Shown: positions 44,480 through 54,025 of the stretch, piece by piece | Numbering within the stretch: position 1 is the stretch's first letter | Layout: every line of letters starts with the position of its first letter | DNA from: Bacteroidia bacterium | GTDB taxonomy: Bacteria > Bacteroidota > Bacteroidia > NS11-12g > UBA9320 | Assembly (NCBI GenBank): GCA_020053795.1 | Contig: JAGVMN010000009.1 | Coordinates: 1-60,761 of the forward strand | Reading direction: 5' to 3' | Length of the DNA stretch: 60,761 nucleotides | Program-made: the position numbers and the translations under genes | The notes under the pieces: model-generated | Databases searched by the model: none | The model's input: only the letters and a program-made list of their open reading frames with translations | What the model was told of the DNA's origin: nothing

Positions 44480-47400
44480 ATGAAAAGTAAAATGAAGATT
44501 ATGGATGGCAACGAAGCGGCTTCCTACATTGCATATAAAACCAATGAAGTTTGTGCCATATATCCGATCACTCCTTCTTCTGCCATGGGTGAATTTTGCG
44601 ATGAATGGTCGGCTGCCGGAAAGAAAAATGTTTTCGGGAGCGTTCCCAGAATTATAGAAATGCAAAGCGAAGGCGGTGCCGCCGGAGCCATTCACGGTGC
44701 CTTGCAGGGCGGGGCGTTAGCCTCTACTTTTACCTGCTCTCAGGGTTTGTTACTCATGATTCCGAACATGTATAAAATTGCGGGAGAACTTACCCCAACG
44801 GTTTTTCATATTGCTGCGAGGACATTGGCCACACACGCTCTATCCATATTTGGTGATCATTCAGACGTCATGTCTGTGAGGCAAACCGGTTGGGCTATGC
44901 TGTTTGGCAGAAATGCACAAGAAGCCATGGATATGGCCCTTATAGCTCAGGCTTCTACCCTAAAATCGAGAATACCTTTTCTAAATGTATTTGACGGATT
45001 CCGAACCTCGCATGAAATGATGAAGGTTAACGTCATTCCTGACGAGGTCATATTAAACATGATTGACGAATATGATATTCTTGATCACAGAAAACGATCC
45101 CTTTCACCGGAAAATCCATCCATCCGGGGGACGGCACAGAATCCCGACATCTTCTTTCAAAACCGAGAAGCTTCAAACAGTTATTATCAAAAGGTTTCTT
45201 CCGTGGTGTCAGATATGATGCGGAATTTTGAGAAACTCACCGGCAGGCATTACGACCTGTATGAATACAACGGTCACGAATATCCTCAAAGCCTTGTTGT
45301 TATTATGGGTTCGGGGGCTAATACGGTAAGTGAGATGGTAGATTATTTCAACCATAAAGGAGAAAAGGTTGGGTATGTTAACGTCAGGATGTTTCGCCCG
45401 CTTGATGCAAAAAAATTCGTCAATGCCATTCCTAAAACGGTGAAGAAAATCACCGTACTTGATCGGTGCAAAGAACATGGAAGCATTGGAGAACCTCTTT
45501 ATATGGAAGTAGTGAGTGCCATTGCGGAAGAATGGATCGGACATAAACCCGATATTACCGGTGGCCGCTTTGGACTGGCCTCCAAAGAATTTACCCCGGC
45601 TATGGTGAAGGCGATTTTCTACGAAATGAAAAAACCATTCCCTAAAAACCATTTCACTATTGGAATTGATGACGATGTAACGCATACCAGTCTTGGATAT
45701 GTGAATACCTTCTCTCTGGAAAAACAGCATTTGTTTCGCGGATTGTTTTTCGGCCTTGGGGCTGATGGTACCGTAAGTGCCAACAAGAACTCCATAAAGA
45801 TCATAGGTGAAACCACCAAAAATCATGTGCAGGGTTATTTTGTCTATGACTCTAAAAAATCCGGCTCACTGACTGTCTCGCATTTACGATTCGGAGAAAA
45901 TCCCATTCGCTCCACTTATTTAATAGACTCAGCCAATTTTATTGCGTGCCACCATTTCAACTACCTCAAAAAATATGACATTTTAAAGGATGCCGAACAG
46001 GGAGCCACTTTCCTCCTTAACGCCCCTTATGACTCAAGAAAGGTTTGGGATAATTTGCCGAATAAAATACAGGAGGGGATTATTTCAAAAAAACTGAAAT
46101 TTTATGTAATAAATGCTTCTAAAGTGGCCCGGGAAACTGAAATGGGAACAAGAATCAACACCATTTTGCAAACCTGTTTTTTCGCTATCTCTGGTATCAT
46201 CCCAAAGGAAGAAGCCATTCAAAAAATAAAAGATGCCATTAAGAAAAGTTATGCTGCCAAAGGCGAGAAGATGCTCCTCAAAAACTATGAAGCCGTTGAT
46301 CAGGCTGTAGCAAACCTCCATGAGATTGATTATTCAAAACTGCAGGCCGGAACCAATGATACTGAGGATCACGTTGCGGATGACGCTCCAGACTTTGTAA
46401 AAAATGTACTCGCCAAAATCATGCATTTCGAAGGAGATGAACTTCCGGTCAGTGCATTTCCGGCGGACGGCACCTATCCTGTGGCCACCACTAAATGGGA
46501 GAAACGGAATATTGCAGACCAGATACCCGTTTGGGATGAAGACCTATGCTCACAATGCGGGAAATGTTTTCTCATCTGTCCTCATGCCGCCATCCGTTGT
46601 AAGGTTTATGAAAAGGAAGAACTGGCGAATGCTCCTGACTCCTTCAAACATACTGACCCAATTGGAAAAGAATTTTTTAAAGACAAAGAAGCTTACACCC
46701 TTCAGGTTTCCGTTGAGGATTGCACCGGATGTAAGATATGCGTAGAGTATTGCCCGATTGCCAGTAAATCTGTTTACGGTCATAAGGCCTTAAACATGAA
46801 GGACAAAACGTCAATAAAAGAATCAGAAAAACAGAATTGGGATTTCTTTTTGTCTCTTCCCGAGGTTGACAAGGAGCGTTTGAATATGAATACAGTTAAA
46901 GGAACCCAGTTTCTTCAGCCGTTGTTTGAATTCTCCGGAGCTTGTGCCGGTTGTGGTGAAACACCCTATGTAAAACTGTTATCGCAATTGTTTGGCGACA
47001 GAATGGTTGTAGCCAATGCCACAGGATGTTCATCCATTTACGGTGGCAATCTGCCAACCACTCCCTGGACCACCAATCACGACGGTTGCGGGCCGGCCTG
47101 GGCCAATTCATTGTTCGAGGACAATGCTGAATTCGGGTTGGGAATTAAACTGGCATTTGACAAGAAAACCGAAATTGCAAAAAGCCTTCTGACCGGTCTC
47201 AGCGATATCATTGGGGAAGACATAGTTACCGAAATTCTGAACAACCCTCAATCGTCCGAATCGGAAATGCGAAAGCAGAAAGAACTGGTAAAGGAGTTGA
47301 AACATCGGATTTCTGGCTTGTCATTACCTGAAGCCAAACAACTCAATGTGATCGCCACCAACCTCATCAAAAAATCGCATTGGATTATTGGCGGCGATGG

Positions 47401-48007
47401 CTGGGCTTACGACATCGGTTTTGGCGGATTGGATCATGTGCTTTCAACAGGTGAAAAGGTCAACATCATCGTGCTTGATACTGAAGTCTATTCTAACACC
47501 GGCGGGCAGAAATCAAAATCAACCTCTGTAGGAGCCAGTGCCAAGTTTTCTGTCAATGGCAAATCAACGCTCAAAAAGGATTTGGCCATGCAGGCTATTG
47601 CCCATGGTTCGGCATTTGTAGCTCAAATTGCAATGGGTGCCAATGACGTTCATGCAGTGAGAACGATACAGGAAGCAGAAGCATTTCCAGGAACTTCTTT
47701 GGTCATAGCTTACAGCCATTGCATTGCCCATGGTTACGACATGATGCACGGAGCGGAACAACAGCAGAACGCTGTAAAAAGCGGCTACTGGCCATTGTTC
47801 CGATATAATCCGCTGAATGCAAAAGGAGTTAGATTTACACTTGACAGCAAGGAACCTGTTTTGCCATTGAAAGAGTTTTTATACAACGAAAGTCGTTTCA
47901 GTTCTCTTACACGAAGCAATCCTGCACATGCCGAAGAATTGTTTGATCTGGCACAGGAAGATGTTTTGAATCACTGGGAAAAATTACAAACGTTGAAGAA
48001 TTTGTAG
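44480..48007 (+). CDS. nifJ: Pyruvate:ferredoxin (flavodoxin) oxidoreductase
   Basis: This 1175-residue single-chain enzyme is of full NifJ length. It has the N-terminal GNEAASYIAYKTNEVCAIYP (domain I) and the ferredoxin domain with CSQCGKCFLICP (about 690) and CTGCKICVEYCP (about 748). The TPP domain begins CAGCGETPYVKLL (about 821) and includes ATGCSSIYGGNLPTTPW and GGDGWAYDIGFGG. It interconverts pyruvate and acetyl-CoA with ferredoxin and signals anaerobic or microaerobic metabolism. It diverges from the catabolic operon and could use or balance the acetyl-CoA and reduced ferredoxin it produces, but may be independent. Confidence 0.96.
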   Translation: MKSKMKIMDGNEAASYIAYKTNEVCAIYPITPSSAMGEFCDEWSAAGKKNVFGSVPRIIEMQSEGGAAGAIHGALQGGALASTFTCSQGLLLMIPNMYKIAGELTPTVFHIAARTLATHALSIFGDHSDVMSVRQTGWAMLFGRNAQEAMDMALIAQASTLKSRIPFLNVFDGFRTSHEMMKVNVIPDEVILNMIDEYDILDHRKRSLSPENPSIRGTAQNPDIFFQNREASNSYYQKVSSVVSDMMRNFEKLTGRHYDLYEYNGHEYPQSLVVIMGSGANTVSEMVDYFNHKGEKVGYVNVRMFRPLDAKKFVNAIPKTVKKITVLDRCKEHGSIGEPLYMEVVSAIAEEWIGHKPDITGGRFGLASKEFTPAMVKAIFYEMKKPFPKNHFTIGIDDDVTHTSLGYVNTFSLEKQHLFRGLFFGLGADGTVSANKNSIKIIGETTKNHVQGYFVYDSKKSGSLTVSHLRFGENPIRSTYLIDSANFIACHHFNYLKKYDILKDAEQGATFLLNAPYDSRKVWDNLPNKIQEGIISKKLKFYVINASKVARETEMGTRINTILQTCFFAISGIIPKEEAIQKIKDAIKKSYAAKGEKMLLKNYEAVDQAVANLHEIDYSKLQAGTNDTEDHVADDAPDFVKNVLAKIMHFEGDELPVSAFPADGTYPVATTKWEKRNIADQIPVWDEDLCSQCGKCFLICPHAAIRCKVYEKEELANAPDSFKHTDPIGKEFFKDKEAYTLQVSVEDCTGCKICVEYCPIASKSVYGHKALNMKDKTSIKESEKQNWDFFLSLPEVDKERLNMNTVKGTQFLQPLFEFSGACAGCGETPYVKLLSQLFGDRMVVANATGCSSIYGGNLPTTPWTTNHDGCGPAWANSLFEDNAEFGLGIKLAFDKKTEIAKSLLTGLSDIIGEDIVTEILNNPQSSESEMRKQKELVKELKHRISGLSLPEAKQLNVIATNLIKKSHWIIGGDGWAYDIGFGGLDHVLSTGEKVNIIVLDTEVYSNTGGQKSKSTSVGASAKFSVNGKSTLKKDLAMQAIAHGSAFVAQIAMGANDVHAVRTIQEAEAFPGTSLVIAYSHCIAHGYDMMHGAEQQQNAVKSGYWPLFRYNPLNAKGVRFTLDSKEPVLPLKEFLYNESRFSSLTRSNPAHAEELFDLAQEDVLNHWEKLQTLKNL

Positions 48008-48135
48008 TCGAACTTTCTTTAATGTCCAATATTTAACTTTTATTTTCTCGACCGGCAAATGAAATTATTGCTTATACCAACTTTTTGTTAACGAGTTGAA
48101 AATTCATGACCACAGAAGTTTAATAATACAATATA

Positions 48136-48542
48136 ATGAAAAATTTTAATCTCCATTGGCCTTGCAGGCTTGTTGTCCTGTAATTCAGGGCAAAAAAAAA
48201 ACAGCTATGCAACCACAGTTCAAAATAAAAACTCCCAAAATACAGCGGCAAATACAGAGAAAGCAACCGGTATAAATGTCAGCAGTTCCTTTGACCTCAA
48301 ATCAGTTATTGCCGATGCCGATGTAAAAGGATTGAACGTTGAAATGGGGTAGGAAAACAACACAAGGACTTTAGTAATGATTTCCGGATTATTGGCATTG
48401 ACGGAAAACCATGGCCGGCTTTGTTATGGTCAAATCAGGTGAAGATTGTTATAAAGGGCGTCAAAGATGTGCCAAAAGGATAGGTGATGGAATGAAAGTT
48501 GGTAAACAGGAGTTTAAAGCAACCCTTGCCAAAGAAAACTAA
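48136..48542 (+). pseudogene. Broken small lipoprotein gene
   Basis: A lipoprotein signal is recognisable if one base is removed after the ATG: MK, then LISIGLAGLLSCNSGQKKN. The frame then runs to a stop at 48350. A second frame (DFSNDFRIIGIDGKPWPALL, then VKIVIKGVKDVPKG) and a third (RIGDGMKVGKQEFKATLAKEN and stop) follow. Together they would make a protein of about 130 residues. At least three shifts or stops are needed, so the gene is disrupted or the sequence is poor. Function unknown. Confidence 0.55.
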
Positions 48543-49039
48543 AAGGGTAAAAAAGTTATCCGGCTCTTGCTTCCTGTACCAATTGAGAATTAGGAATTTT
48601 AAGGCTGACAATTTTATCTACATAAAAGCTTACAAAAGAAAAAATCAGACTTTTGAACAGCAACTGATTTAGACCTTAAACTTGCTGACACTTGCGTAGG
48701 AAGAATGCCATTATTGATTGGAAAAGTGGAGGTAAAATATTACCAACTCCCCAAAGGCTATCATTCATCTCTTGAAGATGATACGGGTGATTTCGCAAAT
48801 GGTGGGTTCAAAAAGTTGCATTTTCCCATCATACTATGGTTTAGGGCTTCATTTAAACAAGTTAAGTCTGAAGTTGTTCAAACCTAAAGAGTGGCTCAAC
48901 CATTTCTTTGAAATCAATGTCATTAAAGCCATTATATGCAAAATGATGTAATTGTTAGAGTTTAAATTATAGAGTTACGCTGAAGTAACTCGTCATACTT
49001 CTTATGCCATTTTATAAAATAACAGATTCTTAAATTTCC
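48543..49039. other. Gene-free stretch before the SulP gene
   Basis: I find no supported gene here. A 60-codon frame at 48705-48887 (MPLLIGKVEVKYYQLPKGYH) is the only notable one and has no recognisable relatives. It may be more debris of the neighbouring broken gene. Confidence 0.4.
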
Positions 49040-50614
49040 TCAATGCCCCATCACAACTACCTCTGCAATTCCGATGGTCTCTACGGTAATGTTTTTATTA
49101 GGTGCCGTATGTTGTTTAAACTCCTGAATGATTTCTAAAACATCGTAATCTATGTTCAATGACTTCGACCCGTCTATGATTACTTTACAGTCTTTTGGCA
49201 AATGGTTCAGGGTTTGCAAAATACTTCCTTTATTGAGGAAGGTAACCTCTTCCGACAGACGAAGCGTAATGATATTTTTATTTTCGGTAACTTCCATGTG
49301 ATAATGGTAAGAATTTTTATAGTTTTTCCTGAGAATGAAATAGAAAGCTACTTGCATGCCAATAAAAATACCTTTTAAAAGATCTGTAAAAAGTATGGCT
49401 GTCACCGTAACAACAAAGGGGATGAATTGATCCCAACCTAATTTGAACATGTCGCGGTAAAGTCCGTATTTCGACAATTTGTAACCCACCAACAGCAATA
49501 TACATGCGAGGGAAGCCAATGGAATAAGATTCAGATAACGCGGAATAATAATTGCTGATAGTAATAATATGGTTCCATGAATGATTGTTGAAAGTCTGGT
49601 TTTTCCTCCAGAATTAATGTTAGCTGAACTTCGAACGATCACTTGGGTGACAGGCAATCCACCAATTAATCCCGACAATATATTCCCGATTCCCTGAGAT
49701 TTTAGCTCGCGATTGGTTGGAGTGCTTCGCTTTATTGGGTCCAACTTATCCGTAGCTTCAACCGAAAGCAGTGTTTCCAGGCTGGCAACAATTGCCAGTG
49801 TGATCGCAGTTACATAAACATCAGGGTTGGTAATTGCTGAAAAATCGGGTGATTTAAAAAAACCAATAAACTCTTCGAACCCGCTTGCTACCGGCAATTG
49901 CACCAAATGTTTCCCCTTCAGAACCCATTCAGGAAAGTATTCCTGAAAAAGAAAATTGAGTAAGACACCCAAAATCACTACAAAAAGAGCCCCGGGTAAG
50001 AACTTGAATAGCTTAAACTTCTTCATGGCAGGTCGTTCTAAAAGTATAAGTGCCGTCAAAGAAACTGTACTAATGATCAAAGCTCCGGTACTATTGTATT
50101 TCAAAGCATACCAAAGCTCTGTCAATGTATTATGCCCGTCCTTCTGAATGAATCCCTCGTCGCCCATAAAGACTTCATCATAACCAAAGACATGTGGAAT
50201 TTCTTTAAGAATGAGCGTTATACCAATAGCCGCGAGCATGCCTTTAATGACTGATGAAGGAAAATAATAGCCAATAATTCCGGCTTTTAGAAACCCTGCA
50301 ATCAGTTGTAAGATTCCGGCAAAAACAACAGCCAACAGGAATGCCTCAAAGCTACCCAAAGTTTGAATGGCCGTCAATACAATAACCACGAGTCCGGCAG
50401 CCGGGCCCGAGACACCCAATGCTGAACCGCTCAATGTGCCAATGACTATTCCGCCAATGACCCCGGCAATAATGCCAGAAAATAATAAATCAGGGCTTCC
50501 GGTTGAGGCAAGTGCCACTCCCAGACAAAGAGGAAGTGCTACCAGATAGACAACCAGACCTGAAGGTAAATCATATTGAATTTCGCCGAAAAACGATTTA
50601 ATTTTTTTGTTCAT
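49040..50614 (-). CDS. SulP-family anion transporter with STAS domain
   Basis: This 524-residue permease starts DLPSGLVVYLVALPLCLGVA after a short cytoplasmic N-terminus and has about 10-12 hydrophobic helices. It includes GSALGVSGPAAGLVVIVL and IGNILSGLIGGLPVTQVIVR, both typical of SulP. A C-terminal STAS domain (about 440-520; VIIDGSKSLNIDYDVLEI) completes it. Family members carry sulfate, bicarbonate or other anions, often with Na+ or H+. No carbonic anhydrase or sulfate genes lie next to it, so the substrate is unknown. Confidence 0.92.
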   Translation of the reverse strand: MNKKIKSFFGEIQYDLPSGLVVYLVALPLCLGVALASTGSPDLLFSGIIAGVIGGIVIGTLSGSALGVSGPAAGLVVIVLTAIQTLGSFEAFLLAVVFAGILQLIAGFLKAGIIGYYFPSSVIKGMLAAIGITLILKEIPHVFGYDEVFMGDEGFIQKDGHNTLTELWYALKYNSTGALIISTVSLTALILLERPAMKKFKLFKFLPGALFVVILGVLLNFLFQEYFPEWVLKGKHLVQLPVASGFEEFIGFFKSPDFSAITNPDVYVTAITLAIVASLETLLSVEATDKLDPIKRSTPTNRELKSQGIGNILSGLIGGLPVTQVIVRSSANINSGGKTRLSTIIHGTILLLSAIIIPRYLNLIPLASLACILLLVGYKLSKYGLYRDMFKLGWDQFIPFVVTVTAILFTDLLKGIFIGMQVAFYFILRKNYKNSYHYHMEVTENKNIITLRLSEEVTFLNKGSILQTLNHLPKDCKVIIDGSKSLNIDYDVLEIIQEFKQHTAPNKNITVETIGIAEVVVMGH

Positions 50615-50686
50615 ATATTTATTTAGAAATAAACCCTTAAAAGAACCCGGTTAATGACCGGGCAATTAATCAAAAATGGAAATATG

Positions 50687-50995
50687 TCAGACTATGACTT
50701 CAGGAGGAAGCAAAGGTGGTTTTCTATATGCAAAATGATTAAAAAATAACCCATACGAGATATGTTCATTATTGACAGGTCTGCCATCTTTAGATGAAAG
50801 TGGGATGATCTGATCTTCATCTGTGCCATCGTCAAAACTATCGGCTTCTGTAATTTGCTCATAAACCTGTTCAAATGAATGATAAACTCTATCATTTTTA
50901 TCAGCTTGAAAATTGGAATAGAAATGAAATGAAAAAAGAACCACCATCCAGTTTGAAATAATGATAGCATTTGAATTATTAATAGTGATTCTCAT
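50687..50995 (-). CDS. Small hypothetical protein
   Basis: This frame of about 102 residues starts MRITINNSNAIIISNWMVVL, with a short hydrophobic segment (possible signal or anchor), then an acidic stretch (ADSFDDGTDEDQII) and a proline-rich end KPPLLPPEVIV. I do not recognise it. It is on the same strand as the SulP gene, 72 bp upstream of it, and divergent from a DUF3347 lipoprotein gene. Composition looks like coding sequence, but there is no further support. Confidence 0.45.
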   Translation of the reverse strand: MRITINNSNAIIISNWMVVLFSFHFYSNFQADKNDRVYHSFEQVYEQITEADSFDDGTDEDQIIPLSSKDGRPVNNEHISYGLFFNHFAYRKPPLLPPEVIV

Positions 50996-51080
50996 GTTTG
51001 AGGTTAACACCGCGAAAATAAAACAGTTCATTCTTTTACAAAATTTTTTACAACAAACTTCGCAGGTGTATTTTAGCGGA

Positions 51081-51626
51081 GTGAAAACAGCCCTTTATGT
51101 TACACTATTGCTATTCTTTCTGCTAACGGCCTGCCAGAACAAGACTTCAGAGAATCAACGGCTTGTTGTGCAGGGGAAGAAACCAGTTATAGAAAGCCGG
51201 AAAAAACTTGTTTACACCGACACTTTATCATCCGAAAAAGCAGAAATGATTCTAACCCATTATTTGAAAATTAAAGATGCATTGGTGAACAGCGATGCTG
51301 AAAAGTCTGCTCTTATGGCGAAAATAACGTTGCCATATCTCGAACAAAATGCTGACACCATTTTAAAATTAATTTACTCGAACACTAAAGCGATAAGTCT
51401 CACAAAGAATTTAATAAAACAAAGAACCTACTTTTATCCTTTGAGTGAGGCCGTTTATGTCGTGATGAAAAATTCAAAATCAGGGCCATTGCTTTTGTAC
51501 AAGCAATATTGTCCAATGGCCTTTGACGATACCGGGGCATGGTGGCTGTCAAAAGAAGAAGAAATAATGAATCCCTATTTTGGGGATGAAATGTTGCGTT
51601 GTGGCATGGTACAGGAAAAATTCTAA
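51081..51626 (+). CDS. DUF3347 lipoprotein
   Basis: This protein of about 181 residues starts at GTG (51081) after AGCGGA. It has a lipoprotein signal VKTALYVTLLLFFLLTACQN with the lipobox cysteine at 19. The body matches the DUF3347 pattern, ending YCPMAFDDTGAWWLSKEEEI, then NPYFGDEMLRCGMVQE. This domain also occurs at the C-terminus of some copper/silver efflux adaptors, and stand-alone forms are periplasmic lipoproteins of Bacteroidota. The Cys/Met-rich end suggests metal contact, though no efflux genes are nearby. An earlier in-frame start at 50961 would place the signal peptide internally and is less likely. Confidence 0.8.
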   Translation: MKTALYVTLLLFFLLTACQNKTSENQRLVVQGKKPVIESRKKLVYTDTLSSEKAEMILTHYLKIKDALVNSDAEKSALMAKITLPYLEQNADTILKLIYSNTKAISLTKNLIKQRTYFYPLSEAVYVVMKNSKSGPLLLYKQYCPMAFDDTGAWWLSKEEEIMNPYFGDEMLRCGMVQEKF

Positions 51627-51635
51627 ATTGAAAAA

Positions 51636-52184
51636 ATGAGTTATCTTACTTCAGCAAGGCGTCAATTCGAGTATTACAAAAAACTAGCCGACAGAGCCAT
51701 GCTTCAAATGCAGGACGAACAGCTTTTCATTCAACCCAATGAAGAAAGCAACAGCATTGCAGTTATTGTGAAACACATGGCGGGCAACATGCTCAGTCGT
51801 TGGACTGATTTTTTGAAAACTGACGGCGAGAAACCCTGGAGAAACCGTGACAACGAGTTTGTTGATACTTTCAAAACGCGTGAAGAAGTTAATTCCTTAT
51901 GGGAAAAAGGCTGGGGTTGTCTGTTTGAGACTCTTGGCAGTTTGACCGATGATCAGTTAGAAATGTTAATTTACATTCGCAATGAAGGGCATACCGTTAT
52001 GGAGGCCATCAACCGTCAACTTTGCCACTATGCCTACCATTGCGGACAAATTGTTTATGTAGCCAAATGGCTGAAAAATACTGATTGGGAAAGCCTTTCA
52101 ATACCTCGAAATAAATCGTTGGACTCAAACAGCAAAAAATTCGGTGAGAATAAAGGGCAGCGGCATTTTACTGATGGGGTGTAA
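51636..52184 (+). CDS. DUF1572 (DinB-like) protein
   Basis: This 182-residue four-helix protein of the DinB/YfiT-like superfamily has YLTSARRQFEYYKKLADRAM, IAVIVKHMAGNMLSRW (metal-ligand histidine) and HYAYHCGQIVYVAKW (two further histidines). The three histidines suggest a divalent metal site. DUF1572 proteins are common in Bacteroidota, with no established function; relatives include thiol-dependent transferases. It starts 10 bp after the lipoprotein gene and ends 4 bp before the methyltransferase gene, so the three may be cotranscribed. Confidence 0.85.
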   Translation: MSYLTSARRQFEYYKKLADRAMLQMQDEQLFIQPNEESNSIAVIVKHMAGNMLSRWTDFLKTDGEKPWRNRDNEFVDTFKTREEVNSLWEKGWGCLFETLGSLTDDQLEMLIYIRNEGHTVMEAINRQLCHYAYHCGQIVYVAKWLKNTDWESLSIPRNKSLDSNSKKFGENKGQRHFTDGV

Positions 52185-52187
52185 CTT

Positions 52188-53027
52188 ATGAGACCAACCC
52201 TCCGCAAACTTTTCTACTTTTTCCCCGCTTCCTGGCGAATAGTTCTCAGACGGTTGTATTTTATCCCAAGCGATATTTGGGACAAACTATTTGGAAAGCG
52301 AGACTCCATGACACCTCCGAAAGGTCTCATCTTTATCGGTTCCGGTGATTTCAAAAAACAAGGCGAAATTTTTTTGAAGCTTTTTACCGAACTCGGCGGT
52401 TTGAAACCTCAGGATCGGGTGTTAGACATCGGGTCGGGTATTGGTCGCATGGCTGTTCCGCTCACAGGATATTTGTCTGAGAAGGGCTCGTATGAAGGTT
52501 TTGACATCATGAGAATCGGTGTCAACTGGTGCCGGAAATACATAACAAGCCGCTACCCCAATTTTCGATTTACACATGTTCCATTGGTTAACAGCCTTTA
52601 TTCCAACACTGGAGAATCTGCCGATCAATTTCATTATCCCTACCCCGAAAATTCTTTCGACTTCGTTTTTCTTACAAGTGTTTTCACCCATATGCTTCCG
52701 GCCGATGTGGCCCAATACATAAAGGAAATAGCCAGGGTATTGGCTCCGGGCGGAAAATGTTTTGCCACTTTTTTTATTCTTGACAAAAGTTCTTTGGAAT
52801 TCATGAGCAGGCAGGAAGCACCATTTTTCCCTTTCGAATACGAAAATTATTACCTGCACAATCAAAAAGTTCCCGAGGCCAATGTAGGTTTTAAAAGGTC
52901 TTTTGTTGACCAGATGCTTTTAAACAGCAAATTGTCGCTTTATCTTTTTAAACCCGGATTCTGGTGCGGCAGACCTAAAGCTGAGAGTACCGACTTTCAG
53001 GATATTTTGGTTTTTGGGAAAACCTGA
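52188..53027 (+). CDS. SAM-dependent class I methyltransferase
   Basis: This 279-residue protein has the SAM-binding motif RVLDIGSGIGRMAVPL (about 82-97), then YEGFDIMRIGVNWC, FDFVFLTSVFTHMLPADVAQY and ARVLAPGGKCFATFF, the order of a class I methyltransferase. The N-terminus is basic (RPTLRKLFYFFPASWRIVLRRL) and may touch membranes or nucleic acid. The substrate is unknown. Its ATG lies 4 bp after the stop of the DUF1572 gene. Confidence 0.88.
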   Translation: MRPTLRKLFYFFPASWRIVLRRLYFIPSDIWDKLFGKRDSMTPPKGLIFIGSGDFKKQGEIFLKLFTELGGLKPQDRVLDIGSGIGRMAVPLTGYLSEKGSYEGFDIMRIGVNWCRKYITSRYPNFRFTHVPLVNSLYSNTGESADQFHYPYPENSFDFVFLTSVFTHMLPADVAQYIKEIARVLAPGGKCFATFFILDKSSLEFMSRQEAPFFPFEYENYYLHNQKVPEANVGFKRSFVDQMLLNSKLSLYLFKPGFWCGRPKAESTDFQDILVFGKT

Positions 53028-53099
53028 ATCTGACAGAGTTCATCACCAATTATGACAACCATACCTGTTTTCTAAAATATTATTTCTACTTTTGATTCG

Positions 53100-53465
53100 A
53101 TGGAAACAGAAGAAAAAGACTGTATGGAGTGCGGCGTTCGGATTCGAGGCCGGTCCGACAAGAAATTCTGCAGCGACCTATGCCGCAATGCATTCAACAA
53201 CCGGCAGAACAGCGATGTGAACAGTTTTATGAAAACGGTGAACAATACACTCCGCAAAAACCGCCGCATCATGATGACCCTCAACCCCACCAAGAAAACC
53301 AAAGTCACCCGTAATCAGCTGCTAAAGCTGGGCTTCAACTTCAAATACTTTACCCATACCTATACCACCAAAGCCGGAACCATCTATTATTTCTGTTACG
53401 AGCAGGGTTACCTTCCTTTGGAAAATGACTATTTGGCTCTGGTAGTGAATAAGGATAATTATTAA
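53100..53465 (+). CDS. Small zinc-ribbon protein
   Basis: This 121-residue protein begins with a four-cysteine motif, CMECGVRIRGRSDKKFCSDLC, a zinc ribbon of the DUF2116 type. It is followed by RNAFNNRQNSD and a basic region ending in aromatic strands (FNFKYFTHTYTTKAGTIYYF). Similar proteins are frequent, uncharacterised and often chromosomal in Bacteroidota. A nucleic acid-binding role is possible but unproven. Confidence 0.75.
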   Translation: METEEKDCMECGVRIRGRSDKKFCSDLCRNAFNNRQNSDVNSFMKTVNNTLRKNRRIMMTLNPTKKTKVTRNQLLKLGFNFKYFTHTYTTKAGTIYYFCYEQGYLPLENDYLALVVNKDNY

Positions 53466-53515
53466 AGTCACAGAATAAATAATTCAATTTTAAAACTGAC
53501 TAAAAATGGCTAAAC

Positions 53516-53815
53516 ATGCGAATATTGGCACCCATACAATATAGCTATAATAGCCGTGGTACTGATACCATCGCATTACTGTGTCAGCATCCCTTTGGCA
53601 GTATTATGGAAGGAAGATGGTATGAAGCTGATGCTCTGTGGTATAGATTTTCCATGAACGGACAGGAAAAAGATGATGAAATCTATGGAAAAGGTAATGC
53701 TACCAGTGCGGAATTTTGGGAGTATGATGGAAGGTTAGGCCGGTGATTTAACACCGACCCTAAACCAATAGGTCAAACTATTGCTGATGATTATCTTGTA
53801 TTCTTACCCCTTTAA
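53516..53815 (+). pseudogene. RHS-repeat core remnant
   Basis: The frame HPFGSIMEGRWYEADALWYR, then FSMNGQEKDDEIYGKGNA, EYDGRLGR, a TGA stop (53744-53746) and FNTDPKPIGQT matches the RHS-associated core. Intact proteins read DSRLGRW at this point, so the stop replaces the Trp codon. No RHS repeats precede it and there is no toxin tail, so this is an orphan fragment left by recombination. Confidence 0.7.
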
Positions 53816-53944
53816 CAAATGTAGCCGGTTCAGGTTGGTTGCCGTAAAAAACCAGAGATTCCAGATTTTCTAATACAAAGTTCGAGCAATATTAGCACTT
53901 CGAAAGCATTCGACAACAAATGAGCATCGATTTAGGATAGAGTT

Positions 53945-53984
53945 TGATTCTGATCGGTGATTCTGATCGGTGACAACACCGACC
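53945..53984. repeat. Direct repeat and hairpin
   Basis: GATTCTGATCGGT occurs twice in tandem (53947-53959 and 53960-53972). The second copy forms an inverted repeat CGGTG-ACAA-CACCG with the next bases. It is not followed by T residues on either strand, so it is not an intrinsic terminator. It lies between the RHS fragment and the tRNA 3' half. Confidence 0.5.
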
Positions 53985-53997
53985 AGTGAAAAAAAAG

Positions 53998-54025
53998 GTC
54001 GGCAGTTCGATTCTGCTCCCCGCTA
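53998..54025 (+). other. tRNA 3' fragment (T-arm and acceptor strand)
   Basis: GGCAG-TTCGATT-CTGCT forms an exact 5-7-5 T-arm (54001-54017), followed by a 7-base acceptor strand CCCCGCT and discriminator A. This geometry is that of a tRNA 3' half. No matching AGCGGGG 5' half lies upstream, so it is not a whole gene. Such fragments are left at attachment sites when elements integrate into tRNA genes. Confidence 0.45.

Noticed and set aside
53960-53990. Hairpin CGGTG-ACAA-CACCG as a terminator
   Set aside because: It is followed by A residues on the plus strand and has no T run on the proper side for the minus-strand gene.
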